A stretch of 64,000 bases of DNA from Roseateles sp. XES5 (lineage in GTDB: Bacteria; Pseudomonadota; Alphaproteobacteria; Rhizobiales; Rhizobiaceae): NCBI RefSeq assembly GCF_020535545.1, contig NZ_CP084752.1:3871501-3935500 (forward strand), in the 5' to 3' direction. The notes under the pieces are model-generated. The model had not been told where the DNA came from, ran no database searches, and saw nothing but the letters and a program-made list of their open reading frames with translations. The position numbers were made by a program, and so were the translations under genes. This document shows, one piece after another, positions 48,147-57,963 of the stretch (within the stretch, counting starts at the first letter, position 1; every line of letters starts with the position of its first letter).

Positions 48147-49955
48147 TCAGAACGCCTTTGCCGCGTCGATCACGCGGAACTGGATGCGCCGGCTGCCCTG
48201 CCAGCTATCGGCCGAAAGCGTGCCGGCAAGATGGACCGCCTGGCCGCGTTCCTTGGCGAGAAACAGGCCGAGATCCGTTTCGGCGGCGCGGAAGGCCATG
48301 GCGTCGAGACGCCCGCCGTCCGGGCCCTCGAGGCCGAGCCGCAGGTGGTTGACGCCGACGGGACGCACGTCACGAATCCGGTGGGCCGGCAGCGCGAAGA
48401 TCGGCTGCGCATGGCCGGAGCCATAGGGGCCGGCCTGTTCGAGCTGGTCGGCAAGGGCGAGCGTCGCCCCGGAGGCGCTCAGCGCGCCGTCGATCTTCAG
48501 CGTTTCCACCGCCACCAGGTCGCGCACCGTGCGTTCGGCCCGCTCCTCGAAGAAGGAGCGCAGGCGGCCAAGATTGGCGCGCTCCACCGTCAGGCCCGCC
48601 GCCATGGCATGGCCGCCGCCCTTGACGAGAATGCCCTCCTCCACGGCGGCGCGCACCATGCGGCCGAGATCGAAGCCGCTGATCGAGCGGCCCGAGCCGG
48701 TGCCCTTTCCCGAGGGATCGAAGGCGATGGCGAAGGCCGGGCGGCGGAAGCGATCCTTCAGCCGCGAGGCGAGCAGGCCGACGACGCCGGGATGCCAGCC
48801 TTCGCGGGCCGTGAGAATGATGGAGGCGGTCTCGCCGGTGCCGTATTCGGCCTGGGCTTCCGCCTCGGCCTCGGCGAGCATGGCGACTTCCATGGCCTGG
48901 CGCTCGCGGTTGAGCTCGTCGAGCTGCTTGGCGATGCGCTCGGCCTCGCCCGGTTCGTCGATGGTCAGCAGCCGGCTGCCCAGCGCCGCATCGCCGATGC
49001 GCCCGCCGGCATTGATGCGCGGACCGACGAGGAAGCCGAGATGATAGGGCGTCACCGGCCCGCCGATGCCCGCCTGCTTCAAAAGCGCGGTCAGGCCGGC
49101 ATTGCCGAGGTGGCGCGCGGCGACGAGGCCCTTGACCACATAAGCGCGGTTGAGGCCCTTCAGCGGCACCACGTCGCAAACCGTCGACAGCGCCACGAGA
49201 TCGAGCATGGCGAGGAGATCGAAGCCCGCGGCCCGCCCGTCGCCCCGCTGGCGCAGAAGCCGCTGCAGGGCCACCAGCACGAGGAAGACGACGCCGGCGG
49301 CGGACAGATGCCCCTGCCCCGAAAGATCGTCCTCGCGGTTCGGATTGACCAGCGCAAGCGCCGGCGGCAGGTCCTCGCCGACCTGGTGATGGTCGATCAC
49401 CACCACATCGATGCCGCGCTCGCGCGCCACGGCAAGCGATTCATGGCTCGTCGAGCCGCAGTCGACGGTGACGATCAGTTGCGCGCCGCGCTCGATCAGT
49501 TGCGCGATGGCGTTCGGATTGGGGCCATAGCCCTCGAAAATGCGGTCGGGAATGTAGATCTCCGCCGGCACGCCGAAATGCACGAGGAACCGGTAGAGCA
49601 GCGCCGAGGAGGATGCGCCGTCGACGTCGTAGTCACCGAAGATCGCCACGCGCTCGCCCCGCTCGATGGCGCGCGCCAGCCGCTCCGTCGCCGCTTCGCA
49701 ATCCATGAGGCTGTAGGGTTCCGGCATCAGCCGGCGCAGGGTCGGGTCGAGAAATTCCAGCGCGGTCTCGAAGGGCACGCCCCGCCCCGCCAGCACGCGT
49801 GAGATGAGATCCGGCAGGCCATGGGTCTGGCTCATCGCCAGCGCGCGGTTTTCCCCCGCCTGATCGAGCCGCGCCACCCAGCGCTGCCCGGTCGCCGAGC
49901 GCTCGACATTGAGGAAGGCCCGGCTGACGGGGTCCGCGTTTTCCAGCATGCTCAT
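48147..49955 (-). CDS. recJ: Single-stranded-DNA-specific exonuclease RecJ
   Basis: 5'-3' exonuclease for recombination and mismatch repair, 602 residues. DHH-family motifs are in order: FGDYDVDGASSSALL (residues 107-120), TVDCGST, VIDHHQVG, and the DHHA1 GGGHAMAAGLT, followed by the C-terminal OB-like domain (VGVNHLRLGLEGPDG). ATG at 49955 follows CAGGAG five bases upstream; the open frame extends to 50006 but has no better ribosome site. Faces the tRNA-Glu cluster with only 34 bp between ends. Confidence 0.95.
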   Translation of the reverse strand: MSMLENADPVSRAFLNVERSATGQRWVARLDQAGENRALAMSQTHGLPDLISRVLAGRGVPFETALEFLDPTLRRLMPEPYSLMDCEAATERLARAIERGERVAIFGDYDVDGASSSALLYRFLVHFGVPAEIYIPDRIFEGYGPNPNAIAQLIERGAQLIVTVDCGSTSHESLAVARERGIDVVVIDHHQVGEDLPPALALVNPNREDDLSGQGHLSAAGVVFLVLVALQRLLRQRGDGRAAGFDLLAMLDLVALSTVCDVVPLKGLNRAYVVKGLVAARHLGNAGLTALLKQAGIGGPVTPYHLGFLVGPRINAGGRIGDAALGSRLLTIDEPGEAERIAKQLDELNRERQAMEVAMLAEAEAEAQAEYGTGETASIILTAREGWHPGVVGLLASRLKDRFRRPAFAIAFDPSGKGTGSGRSISGFDLGRMVRAAVEEGILVKGGGHAMAAGLTVERANLGRLRSFFEERAERTVRDLVAVETLKIDGALSASGATLALADQLEQAGPYGSGHAQPIFALPAHRIRDVRPVGVNHLRLGLEGPDGGRLDAMAFRAAETDLGLFLAKERGQAVHLAGTLSADSWQGSRRIQFRVIDAAKAF

Positions 49956-50151
49956 GGCCGCTCCTGCCTGTTCGCCTCCCTGCCACCGCGTATGGCCGGC
50001 CCGCATCCGGCCTGCCGCTCCCGCAAGCGGGCAGACGAAAGCGGGATGCCCTAAAACGCCGCCGTCGCGCGGGACGCGGTCCCGCTCCCCGCCCCGCGAG
50101 GCGGAGATCAGGATCGGCCGCCGACCCGCGATAGCGCGCGGCCTCGAAAGA

Positions 50152-51474
50152 TCAGGCTGCCTTCGGCCGCTCGATGCGGATCACCTGCGGTTCGCCGACA
50201 AGATAGCCTTCGCTCTTGATGGAGGCGACGGCCTTGCGGACGGAATCCTCCATCGTCGCATGGGTGACGAGGATGATGGTCTTGGGATCGGTCGATTCGG
50301 TGGTCGACTGCGCGCGCTGCACGATGGATTCCAGCGAGATGCCGTTTTCCGCCATATGCTTGGCGATGCTGGCGAACACGCCCGTGCGATCCTCCACCGA
50401 GAGGCGGATGAAGTAACCGCCATGGTGCTTGCGGATCTGCGCGCGTTTATAGGGCGCAAGCGCCGCGGCCGGGCGGCCGAGGGCCGGTACGGTCTGCGCG
50501 CCGGGGCGGCTCTTGGCGATATCGGCGATGTCGCCGAGCACGGCCGAGGCCGTGGCATTGCCACCGGCGCCGGGGCCGACCATCAGCAGTTCGCCGAGAA
50601 TGTCCGATTCGATCGCCACGGCATTCGTCACGCCGTCCACCTGCGCGATGACGCTGTCGAGCGGCACCATGGTCGGATGCACGCGCTGTTCGACGCCCGT
50701 GTCGGTCTTCTGCGCGACGCCGAGCAGCTTGATGCGGTAACCGAGATCGGCGGCGGCGCGGATATCATCGATGGAAATGTTGGTGATGCCCTCGAGATAG
50801 ATGTCGTCGGCCGCGATCTTCGTGCCGAAGGCCAGCGTCGTCAGGATCGACAGCTTGTGCGCGGTGTCGTTGCCCTCGATGTCGAAGGCGGGATCGGCTT
50901 CGGCATAACCGAGGCGCTGGGCTTCCTTGAGGCAATCCTCGAAGGACAGCCCCTCCTTCTCCATCTTGGTCAGGATGTAGTTGCAGGTGCCGTTCATGAT
51001 GCCATAGACGCGCGAAATCGTGTTGCCCGTCAGGGATTCGCGCAGCGCCTTGATGACCGGGATGCCGCCGGCGACCGCCGCCTCGTAGTTGAGAAGCGAA
51101 CCGTGCTTTTCGGCAAGGCCGGCAAGCTCGACGCCGTGCGCGGCGAGCAGCGCCTTGTTGGCCGTCACCACATGCACGCCGCGCGTCAGCGCCGCCTTGA
51201 CCGCGGCATAGGCAGGATCGCCCGCGCCGCCCATCAGTTCGACGAAGACGTCGATCTCCGCGTCCCGCGCCAGCGCCACCGGGTCGTCGAACCATGCGAC
51301 GGTGGAAAGATCCACGCCGCGGTCCCGGCCCTTGCTGCGCGCCGTGACGGCGGTGATCTCGATCGGCCGGCCGCACGTCGTCGTGAGCATGTCCCTGCGT
51401 TCGACGAGAATCTTCGCGAGCGAGGCACCAACGGTCCCCAAGCCTGCAATGCCGATCTTCAGGGCATCAGCCAT
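50152..51474 (-). CDS. hom: Homoserine dehydrogenase
   Basis: NAD(P)-dependent reduction of aspartate semialdehyde to homoserine in threonine/methionine synthesis. The 440-residue protein has an N-terminal Rossmann motif GIAGLGTVGASLAKIL, the catalytic domain with NGTCNYILTKME and DIEGNDTAHKLSIL, and a C-terminal ACT domain (about residues 355-430, GGYFIRLSVEDRTGVFASI) for feedback regulation. Two ATGs (51480, 51474) are close; the second has the better-spaced AGGA. 61 bp downstream of the aminotransferase gene on the same strand, a pairing seen in other rhizobia. Confidence 0.95.
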   Translation of the reverse strand: MADALKIGIAGLGTVGASLAKILVERRDMLTTTCGRPIEITAVTARSKGRDRGVDLSTVAWFDDPVALARDAEIDVFVELMGGAGDPAYAAVKAALTRGVHVVTANKALLAAHGVELAGLAEKHGSLLNYEAAVAGGIPVIKALRESLTGNTISRVYGIMNGTCNYILTKMEKEGLSFEDCLKEAQRLGYAEADPAFDIEGNDTAHKLSILTTLAFGTKIAADDIYLEGITNISIDDIRAAADLGYRIKLLGVAQKTDTGVEQRVHPTMVPLDSVIAQVDGVTNAVAIESDILGELLMVGPGAGGNATASAVLGDIADIAKSRPGAQTVPALGRPAAALAPYKRAQIRKHHGGYFIRLSVEDRTGVFASIAKHMAENGISLESIVQRAQSTTESTDPKTIILVTHATMEDSVRKAVASIKSEGYLVGEPQVIRIERPKAA

Positions 51475-51535
51475 GGTCATGTCCTATAGGTTCTGGAAGG
51501 AAGCCCTCCGCGGGAAAGGCGGAGGGCGGATTTCA

Positions 51536-52753
51536 TTAGCGATGGGCGTTCAGCGAGATGACGTTGTGCATCGTCTCGTCGGCCGTGGAAAGGAACTTCT
51601 TGATGTTGCGCGCCGCCTGGCGGATGCGGTGTTCGTTCTCCACCAGCGCGAGACGGACGTAGTCGTCGCCAAGCTCGCCGAAGCCGACGCCCGGGGCAAC
51701 CGCGACATCCGCCTTCTCGACGAGCAGCTTGGAAAATTCGAGCGAACCGAGATGACGGAACTTTTCCGGGATTTTCGCCCAGGCGAACATGGTCGCGGCC
51801 GGCGGCGGCACCTCGAAGCCGGCCTTGCCGAAGGTCTCGACCATCACGTCGCGGCGGCGCTTGTAGACATTGCGCACTTCCGCGATGTCGGAACCGTCGC
51901 CGTTGAGGGCGTGGGTGGCCGCCACCTGGATCGGCGTGAAGGCGCCGTAGTCGAGATAGGACTTCACACGGGTCAGCGCGGCGATCAGGCGCTCGTTGCC
52001 GACGGCAAAGCCCATGCGCCAGCCGGGCATGGAGAAGGTCTTGGACATGGAGGTGAATTCCACCGTGATGTCCATGGCGCCCGGCACTTCCAGCACGGAG
52101 GGCGGCGGCGTGTCGTCGAAGTAGATTTCCGAATAGGCCAGGTCGGAGAGCACGATGATGTCGTGCTTCTTCGCGAAGGCGATGACGTCCTTGTAGAAAT
52201 CGAGCGTGGCGACCTGCGCCGTCGGGTTCGACGGGTAGTTGAGGATCAGCGCCAGCGGCTTGGGGATCGAGTGGCGCACGGCGCGCTCGAGCGGCGGGAA
52301 GAAGCTCTCGTCCGGCTCGACCGAAATGGAACGGATGACGCCGCCGGTCATCAGGAAGCCGAAGGCGTGGATCGGATAGGTCGGGTTCGGGCACAGGATG
52401 ACGTCGCCCGGCGCGGTGATCGCCTGCGCCATGTTGGCGAAGCCTTCCTTGGAGCCGAGGGTCGCGACGACCTGGGTCTCCGGGTTCAGCTTCACGCCGA
52501 AGCGACGGGCGTAATAGGCGGCCTGGGCGCGGCGCAGGCCCGGAATGCCCTTGGACGAGGAATAGCGGTGGGTGCGCGGGTCCTGGACCACCTCGCACAG
52601 CTTGTCGACGATCGCCTTGGGCGTCGGCAGGTCGGGGTTGCCCATGCCAAGGTCAATGATGTCGGCGCCGCCCGCTCGCGCGCTTGCTTTCAAACGGTTG
52701 ACCTGTTCGAAAACATATGGCGGCAGACGCCGGACCTTGTGAAACTCTTCCAT
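51536..52753 (-). CDS. alaC: Class I/II aminotransferase (AlaC-like)
   Basis: PLP-dependent fold-type I aminotransferase of 405 residues. It has the substrate-site IIDLGMGNPDLPTP, NPTYPIHAFGF, ILNYPSNPTAQVA, the PLP contact SDLAYSEIYFD, and the Schiff-base Lys in SMSKTFSMPGWRMGF. The pattern fits the AlaC group (glutamate-pyruvate transaminase); members of the same family act as diaminopimelate or other transaminases, so the substrate is not proven. Shares an operon with hom. Confidence 0.86.
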   Translation of the reverse strand: MEEFHKVRRLPPYVFEQVNRLKASARAGGADIIDLGMGNPDLPTPKAIVDKLCEVVQDPRTHRYSSSKGIPGLRRAQAAYYARRFGVKLNPETQVVATLGSKEGFANMAQAITAPGDVILCPNPTYPIHAFGFLMTGGVIRSISVEPDESFFPPLERAVRHSIPKPLALILNYPSNPTAQVATLDFYKDVIAFAKKHDIIVLSDLAYSEIYFDDTPPPSVLEVPGAMDITVEFTSMSKTFSMPGWRMGFAVGNERLIAALTRVKSYLDYGAFTPIQVAATHALNGDGSDIAEVRNVYKRRRDVMVETFGKAGFEVPPPAATMFAWAKIPEKFRHLGSLEFSKLLVEKADVAVAPGVGFGELGDDYVRLALVENEHRIRQAARNIKKFLSTADETMHNVISLNAHR

Positions 52754-52927
52754 CTCTAACCCCGTTGGGCGCGAAGCCCCTCCGGCGGCCCTGCCGGACG
52801 GCGCAAAACTTCGCGCGAATCAAGTAACCGGGTAAGGGCGAAAGCGTTCAAAATGAAGGCGCCCGCCCGCGCCGGCGGCCCGAAGGCCGTCTTCCGCTTT
52901 GCTGCCAAACGGCAAGAAACGCAAGCG

Positions 52928-53269
52928 CTATTTCGTGCCTTCGATTTCCGCGAGCGCCGCCTTGCCGTGGTTGTCGCGCAGGGCCTGCAGTTCGGCAAGC
53001 TGGCGGCGGTATTCCGCCTCGGAAATGGCGCCGGACTTGCGGCGATGGGACAGCGCCGTCAGGCGCGCGCCGTAGTCGGCGGCTTCCTCGTCGCTCATCT
53101 GCTGCGTCTCGGCGGTGACGACGGCGGTAATGTCGGGGTAGACGGCCGCCCGGTTGGCGCCGACATTCACCGTGGCGGGCGCTTCGGAGGACGAGGCGCA
53201 GGCAGCCAGCATGAACGGCGCGCCGGCCACGAGAAGGACGGCGCTCAAGCGCCTGAATTTGAACGCCAT
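52928..53269 (-). CDS. Small lipoprotein of unknown function
   Basis: A 113-residue protein with a lipobox (VAGAPFMLAACASSS, Cys at residue 24) and a C-terminal helical, SHOCT-like stretch (LSHRRKSGAISEAEYRRQLAE). No recognised family. Start at 53269 gives a clean signal sequence; the frame stays open upstream without a ribosome site. Divergent from phaC with about 125 bp between. Confidence 0.75.
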   Translation of the reverse strand: MAFKFRRLSAVLLVAGAPFMLAACASSSEAPATVNVGANRAAVYPDITAVVTAETQQMSDEEAADYGARLTALSHRRKSGAISEAEYRRQLAELQALRDNHGKAALAEIEGTK

Positions 53270-53393
53270 GTGGCTGTATGCTCCTGTCGAAACGGCCGTT
53301 CCCGATATTGCCGCGAAAGGCTTTGAGGCCCTTGTAATCTGTTTCGGACCGAATGTAAAAATACAAAAGTGACAATAAAATCGGGAGGGAGCT

Positions 53394-55250
53394 ATGGCCG
53401 AGAAAAGCAAAGCGGGGGAACGCGATGCGGCCGGTGACAAGCCCGGTTTCCAGGCATTCGATCCCGCCGCGATCGAGCCCTATATCGTCAAGGATCCGGA
53501 GGCGCTGACGGTCAATATCGCTCGCACGGTCGAGCAACTGGGCAAGGCGGCATCCGCCTGGCTCGCCCCGCGCGAAAGCGGCGAGAAGGTCGATACCGTC
53601 GCCGAGCCGATGGTCGACATGGTGAAGACCCTTTCCAAGGTCTCGGAATACTGGCTGACCGACCCGCGCCGCACGCTCGAGGCGCAGACCATGCTGCTCG
53701 GCAGCTATTTCAACATCTGGTCGCGAACGCTCACCAAGCTCGGCGGCCAGGAGGTCGACGCGGCGCCCGATCCGCATGCCAAGGACAAGCGCTTCACCGA
53801 CGAGGACTGGGTGAAGAACCCCTTCTTCGACTTCCTGCGGCAGGCCTATTTCGTCACCTCCGACTGGGCGGAAAAACTGGTGGCCGACGCCGAAGGCCTC
53901 GACGAGCACACGCGCCACAAGGCCGGCTTCTATGTGAAGCAGATCGCCAGCGCCGTCTCGCCGACCAACTTCATCACCACCAACCCGCAGCTCTATCGCG
54001 AGACCGTCGCCGCGAACGGCGCCAACCTCGTGCGCGGCATGAAGATGCTGGCCGAGGACATCGCCGCCGGCAAGGGCGACCTCAAGCTGCGCCAGACCGA
54101 CACCAGCAAGTTCGCCGTCGGCGAGAACATGGCGCTGACGCCGGGCAAGGTGCTGGCGCAGAGCGACGTCTGCCAGGTCATCCAGTACGACGCGACGACG
54201 GACAAGGTGCTGAAGCGCCCGCTGCTCATCTGCCCGCCGTGGATCAACAAGTTCTACATCCTCGACCTCAACCCGGCGAAATCCTTCATCAAGTGGGCGG
54301 TCGACCAGGGCCACACGGTCTTCGTCATCTCCTGGGTCAATCCGGACGAGCGCCATGCCGGCAAGGATTGGGAATCCTATGCCCGCGAGGGCGTCGGCTT
54401 CGCGCTCGACACGATCAAGCAGGCGACCGGCGAGGACGAGGTGAACGCCATCGGCTATTGCGTCGGCGGCACGCTGCTGGCGGCCACGCTCGCCCTGCAT
54501 GGCCAGGAGGGCGACAAGCGCATCCGCACCGCGACGCTCTTCACGACGCAGGTCGACTTCACCCATGCCGGCGACCTCAAGGTCTTCGCCGACGAGGACC
54601 AGATCGACGTCATCGAACGGGGCATGAAGGCGACCGGCTATCTCGACGGCTCGAAGATGGCGACGGCCTTCAATATGCTGCGCGCCTCGGAACTGATCTG
54701 GCCCTATTTCGTCAACAACTACCTGAAGGGCCAGGAGCCGATGCCCTTCGATCTGCTCTACTGGAATTCAGATTCCACACGAATGCCCGCCGCCAACCAC
54801 TCGTTTTACCTCAGGAATTGTTATCTTAACAACACGCTTGCCAAGGGTGAGATGACACTGGCCGGCAAGAAACTCTCCCTGACGGACGTCAAGATCCCGA
54901 TCTACAATCTGGCCGCCAAGGAAGACCATATCGCCCCGGCCAAGTCGGTCTTCGTCGGCAGCAAGTTCTTCGGCGGCAAGGTCACCTATGTCATGGCCGG
55001 CTCCGGCCACATCGCCGGCGTCGTCAACCCGCCGGACAAGATGAAGTACCAGTTCTGGACCGGCGGCCCCGTGAAGGGCGAGTTCGAGGACTGGGTGAAG
55101 AAGGCGGAGGAAACGCCCGGTTCCTGGTGGCCGCACTGGCACGAATGGATCAAGGCCGAGGACGACCGCATGGTGCCCGCCCGCAAGACGGGCGGCACGA
55201 TGAACTCCATCGAGGAGGCCCCCGGCTCCTATGTGCGCGTGCGTGTCTGA
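53394..55250 (+). CDS. phaC: Class I polyhydroxyalkanoate synthase
   Basis: Polymerises (R)-3-hydroxyacyl-CoA into storage polyester granules. The 618-residue protein has the PHA synthase N-terminal domain (TDPRRTLEAQTMLLGSYFNI), the alpha/beta-hydrolase core with lipase-like box GYCVGGTLL (nucleophile Cys), the catalytic Asp in AAKEDHIAP and His in GSGHIAGVVN. GGGAGGGAGCT directly before the ATG is a strong ribosome site. Followed by sfsA after 6 bp; depolymerase and phasin genes are not in the window. Confidence 0.96.
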   Translation: MAEKSKAGERDAAGDKPGFQAFDPAAIEPYIVKDPEALTVNIARTVEQLGKAASAWLAPRESGEKVDTVAEPMVDMVKTLSKVSEYWLTDPRRTLEAQTMLLGSYFNIWSRTLTKLGGQEVDAAPDPHAKDKRFTDEDWVKNPFFDFLRQAYFVTSDWAEKLVADAEGLDEHTRHKAGFYVKQIASAVSPTNFITTNPQLYRETVAANGANLVRGMKMLAEDIAAGKGDLKLRQTDTSKFAVGENMALTPGKVLAQSDVCQVIQYDATTDKVLKRPLLICPPWINKFYILDLNPAKSFIKWAVDQGHTVFVISWVNPDERHAGKDWESYAREGVGFALDTIKQATGEDEVNAIGYCVGGTLLAATLALHGQEGDKRIRTATLFTTQVDFTHAGDLKVFADEDQIDVIERGMKATGYLDGSKMATAFNMLRASELIWPYFVNNYLKGQEPMPFDLLYWNSDSTRMPAANHSFYLRNCYLNNTLAKGEMTLAGKKLSLTDVKIPIYNLAAKEDHIAPAKSVFVGSKFFGGKVTYVMAGSGHIAGVVNPPDKMKYQFWTGGPVKGEFEDWVKKAEETPGSWWPHWHEWIKAEDDRMVPARKTGGTMNSIEEAPGSYVRVRV

Positions 55251-55256
55251 CGCACC

Positions 55257-55976
55257 ATGAAGTTCGATCCGCCGCTGGTCTCCGGCACCCTCGTGCAGCG
55301 CTACAAGCGCTTCCTGTTCGATGCCGTGCTGGACGACGGCGCGGCGATCACCGGCTCGTGCCCGAACACCGGCTCGATGCGCGGTCTCACCGCGCCGGGT
55401 TCGCGCATCTGGATGTCGACAAGCGACAGCCCGACGCGAAAGCACCGCCACCGGCTGGAGCTGGTGGAGGCGGACGACACTGTCGTCGGCATCAATACGG
55501 GCCTGCCGAACCGTCTCGCCGAGGAAGCGATCCACGCCGGCCTCGTCGCCGATCTCGGCACCTATCCGGTGCTGGAGCGGGAGAAGAAATACGGCCGCAA
55601 TTCGCGCATCGACATCCTGCTGTCGGGCGACGACCGGCCGGCGGCCTATGTCGAGGTGAAGAACGTGCATTTCCGCCGCACGCCCGGCCTTGCCGAATTC
55701 CCCGACACGGTGACGGCGCGCGGCGCAAAGCACCTGGAAGAGCTCGGCGACATGGCGGAGGCCGGCTTTCGCGCCGTCATGCTCTACCTGATCCAGCGCG
55801 AGGACTGCGAGCGCTTCCGCATCTGCGCCGATCTCGATCCCTTCTATGCCGAGGGCTTCCGCCGGGCGCGCGCCCGCGGCGTGGAGGCCTATGCCGTCAA
55901 ATGTGCTGTTACATCCCAGCAAATCCGGCCCGTGGCGTCGATCGCCATGGACGAAGCCTGGGTGGCTGCATTATGA
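55257..55976 (+). CDS. sfsA: SfsA family protein (sugar fermentation stimulation homologue)
   Basis: A 239-residue member of the SfsA family, with [48 protein letters not shown] and [18 protein letters not shown]. The VEVKN and surrounding acidic residues resemble a nuclease-type fold; E. coli SfsA binds DNA and affects maltose gene expression, and the exact activity is unknown. Six bases after phaC, so co-transcribed. Confidence 0.93.
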   Translation: MKFDPPLVSGTLVQRYKRFLFDAVLDDGAAITGSCPNTGSMRGLTAPGSRIWMSTSDSPTRKHRHRLELVEADDTVVGINTGLPNRLAEEAIHAGLVADLGTYPVLEREKKYGRNSRIDILLSGDDRPAAYVEVKNVHFRRTPGLAEFPDTVTARGAKHLEELGDMAEAGFRAVMLYLIQREDCERFRICADLDPFYAEGFRRARARGVEAYAVKCAVTSQQIRPVASIAMDEAWVAAL

Positions 55977-56007
55977 CGGTCTTGCAAAGACGAGTGAAAG
56001 TTCGACC

Positions 56008-56835
56008 ATGGTGACCTATATCGACGCGACCGCCGCGCCGCTGAAGAACACGGGCGTGATACGCCTCTACGACGCCGAGGCGTTTGCCGGCATGCGCAAG
56101 GCCTGTCAGCTCACGGCGCGCTGCCTCGACGAGCTCTATCCGCTGGTCAAGCCGGGCGTCGCCACCGACGTCATCGACCGCTTCGTCTTCGAATTCGGCA
56201 TGGACCACGGCGTCCTGCCCGCGACGCTCAACTACCGCGGCTACACGAAGTCGAGCTGTACCTCGATCAACCACGTCGTCTGCCACGGCATTCCCAACGA
56301 CAAGCCGCTGCGCGAGGGCGATGTCGTCAATATCGACGTGACCTTCATCCTCGACGGCTGGCATGGCGATTCGAGCCGCATGTATCCGGTCGGCGAGATC
56401 AAGCGCGCCGCCGAACGCCTGCTCGAGGTGACCCACGAATGCCTGATGCGCGGCATCGCGGCCGTGAAGCCCGGCGCCCGCCTGGGCGATATCGGCCACG
56501 CCATCCAGACCTTTGCCGAGAACGCCGGTTTCTCCGTGGTGCGCGAGTTCTGCGGCCACGGCATCGGCCGCCTCTTCCACGACGCGCCGAACATCCTGCA
56601 TTACGGCCGCGCCAATGAGGGCCCGGAAATGAAGGAAGGCATGATCTTCACCATCGAGCCGATGATCAATCTCGGCCGCCCGCATGTGAAGGTGCTGTCC
56701 GACGGCTGGACGGCCGTCACGCGCGACCGCTCGCTCTCCGCCCAGTACGAGCACACCGTCGGCGTCACGGCCGAAGGCTGCGAGATCTTCACGCTGTCGC
56801 CCGGCGGCCTCGACCGCCCCGGCCTTCCCGCCTAG
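56008..56835 (+). CDS. map: Type I methionyl aminopeptidase
   Basis: Removes the initiator Met from nascent proteins. The 275-residue pita-bread-fold enzyme has the metal ligands in [19 protein letters not shown] (two Asp), [14 protein letters not shown] (His), IEPMINLG (Glu) and YEHTVGVT (Glu). The start at 56008 ([11 protein letters not shown]) is preferred to an in-frame upstream start at 55846 that would overlap sfsA. Lies between sfsA and radC in one plus-strand run. Confidence 0.95.
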   Translation: MVTYIDATAAPLKNTGVIRLYDAEAFAGMRKACQLTARCLDELYPLVKPGVATDVIDRFVFEFGMDHGVLPATLNYRGYTKSSCTSINHVVCHGIPNDKPLREGDVVNIDVTFILDGWHGDSSRMYPVGEIKRAAERLLEVTHECLMRGIAAVKPGARLGDIGHAIQTFAENAGFSVVREFCGHGIGRLFHDAPNILHYGRANEGPEMKEGMIFTIEPMINLGRPHVKVLSDGWTAVTRDRSLSAQYEHTVGVTAEGCEIFTLSPGGLDRPGLPA

Positions 56836-56843
56836 GGCCATCC

Positions 56844-57665
56844 ATGACGGGATCGCGCGGACGCACCGGCATTCCTTCCTCTTCGACGATGGAGGATGCC
56901 GCGGCGCCCGCCGACGACCTCTTCGGCGTTGCCGGCGACGATGCCCCGGGGCGCCCCGCGCGCGCATCGACCGGGTCCGCCGCCACGACGGAAGACAAAC
57001 ACTATCACGGCCATCGCGAGCGCCTGCGCAACCGCTTCCGCGACCATGGCGATACGACGCTCGCCGACTACGAAATCCTCGAACTGCTGCTCTTCCGCCT
57101 CATCCCCCGGCGCGACACGAAGCCGGTGGCCAAGGCCCTGCTTGAGCGCTTCGGCACGCTCTCCGGCGTCTTCGGCGCAACGCCCGCGCTGCTGCAGGAG
57201 GTCAATGGCATCGGCGAGACGGTGGCGCTCGATCTCAAGCTCGTCTCCGCCGTCGCCCAGCGCATGCTGAAGAGCGAGATCCGCAACAAGACCCTGCTCG
57301 GCTCCTGGTCCTCGGTCATCCAGTATTGCCACGCGGCCATGGCGCATGAGCCGCGCGAACAGTTCCGCATCCTCTTCCTCGACAAGCGCAATGTGCTGAT
57401 CGCCGACGAGGTGCAGGGCCACGGCACGGTCGACCATACGCCGGTCTATCCGCGCGAGGTGGTGCGCCGCGCGCTGGAACTGTCCGCGACCGCCATCATC
57501 CTCGTCCACAATCACCCCTCCGGCGATCCCACCCCGTCGCGGGCGGACATCGATATGACGAAGACAATCGTGGAAACCGCCCGCCCGCTTGGTATTACCG
57601 TTCATGACCACATCATTATCGGCAAGGACGGGCATGCCAGCCTTAGAGGCTTGCGACTTCTCTAG
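56844..57665 (+). CDS. radC: RadC family JAB-domain protein
   Basis: A 273-residue protein with an N-terminal low-complexity tail (to about residue 50), a helix-hairpin-helix-type UPF0758 region ([40 protein letters not shown]) and a C-terminal JAMM/MPN+ domain with E in VLIADEVQG and [14 protein letters not shown] metal motif. Function debated; not a proven repair enzyme. It starts eight bases after map. Its TAG stop (57663-57665) sits in the outer arm of the palindromic element that follows. Confidence 0.93.
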   Translation: MTGSRGRTGIPSSSTMEDAAAPADDLFGVAGDDAPGRPARASTGSAATTEDKHYHGHRERLRNRFRDHGDTTLADYEILELLLFRLIPRRDTKPVAKALLERFGTLSGVFGATPALLQEVNGIGETVALDLKLVSAVAQRMLKSEIRNKTLLGSWSSVIQYCHAAMAHEPREQFRILFLDKRNVLIADEVQGHGTVDHTPVYPREVVRRALELSATAIILVHNHPSGDPTPSRADIDMTKTIVETARPLGITVHDHIIIGKDGHASLRGLRLL

Positions 57666-57766
57666 AGCATTTCCGGTGAAATCCGGTTCACCGTAAACGC
57701 TCCAGCTTTTGTTTTACCGCATTCTCCGACGCTGAAGCGATCTCGCTTCAGCTGGAAATGCTCTAG
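57662..57766. repeat. 105-bp palindromic intergenic repeat
   Basis: Outer 13-bp arms CTAGAGCATTTCC (57662-57674) / GGAAATGCTCTAG (57754-57766), with internal stem-loops CGGTGAAATCCGGTTCACCG and CTGAAGCGATCTCGCTTCAG. Layout resembles 12608-12707. The left arm contains the radC stop codon. Confidence 0.85.
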
Positions 57767-57963
57767 AATCCCCACGCATCCGGAGCCGATGCCGCCGACG
57801 GCCCCGCTTCCGGAATCGCGTTTAAAACCAATGAAATCGGAGGGGCATTCCTTCATCCGATTGAAACGGTTCTCTGCCATATCCGGTTGACGAAAATTAC
57901 TCGGCGAAGAAAATTGTTGCGACGCAATATGATTCTTCCCGCGGAAGACTGAGGCAATCTCAC

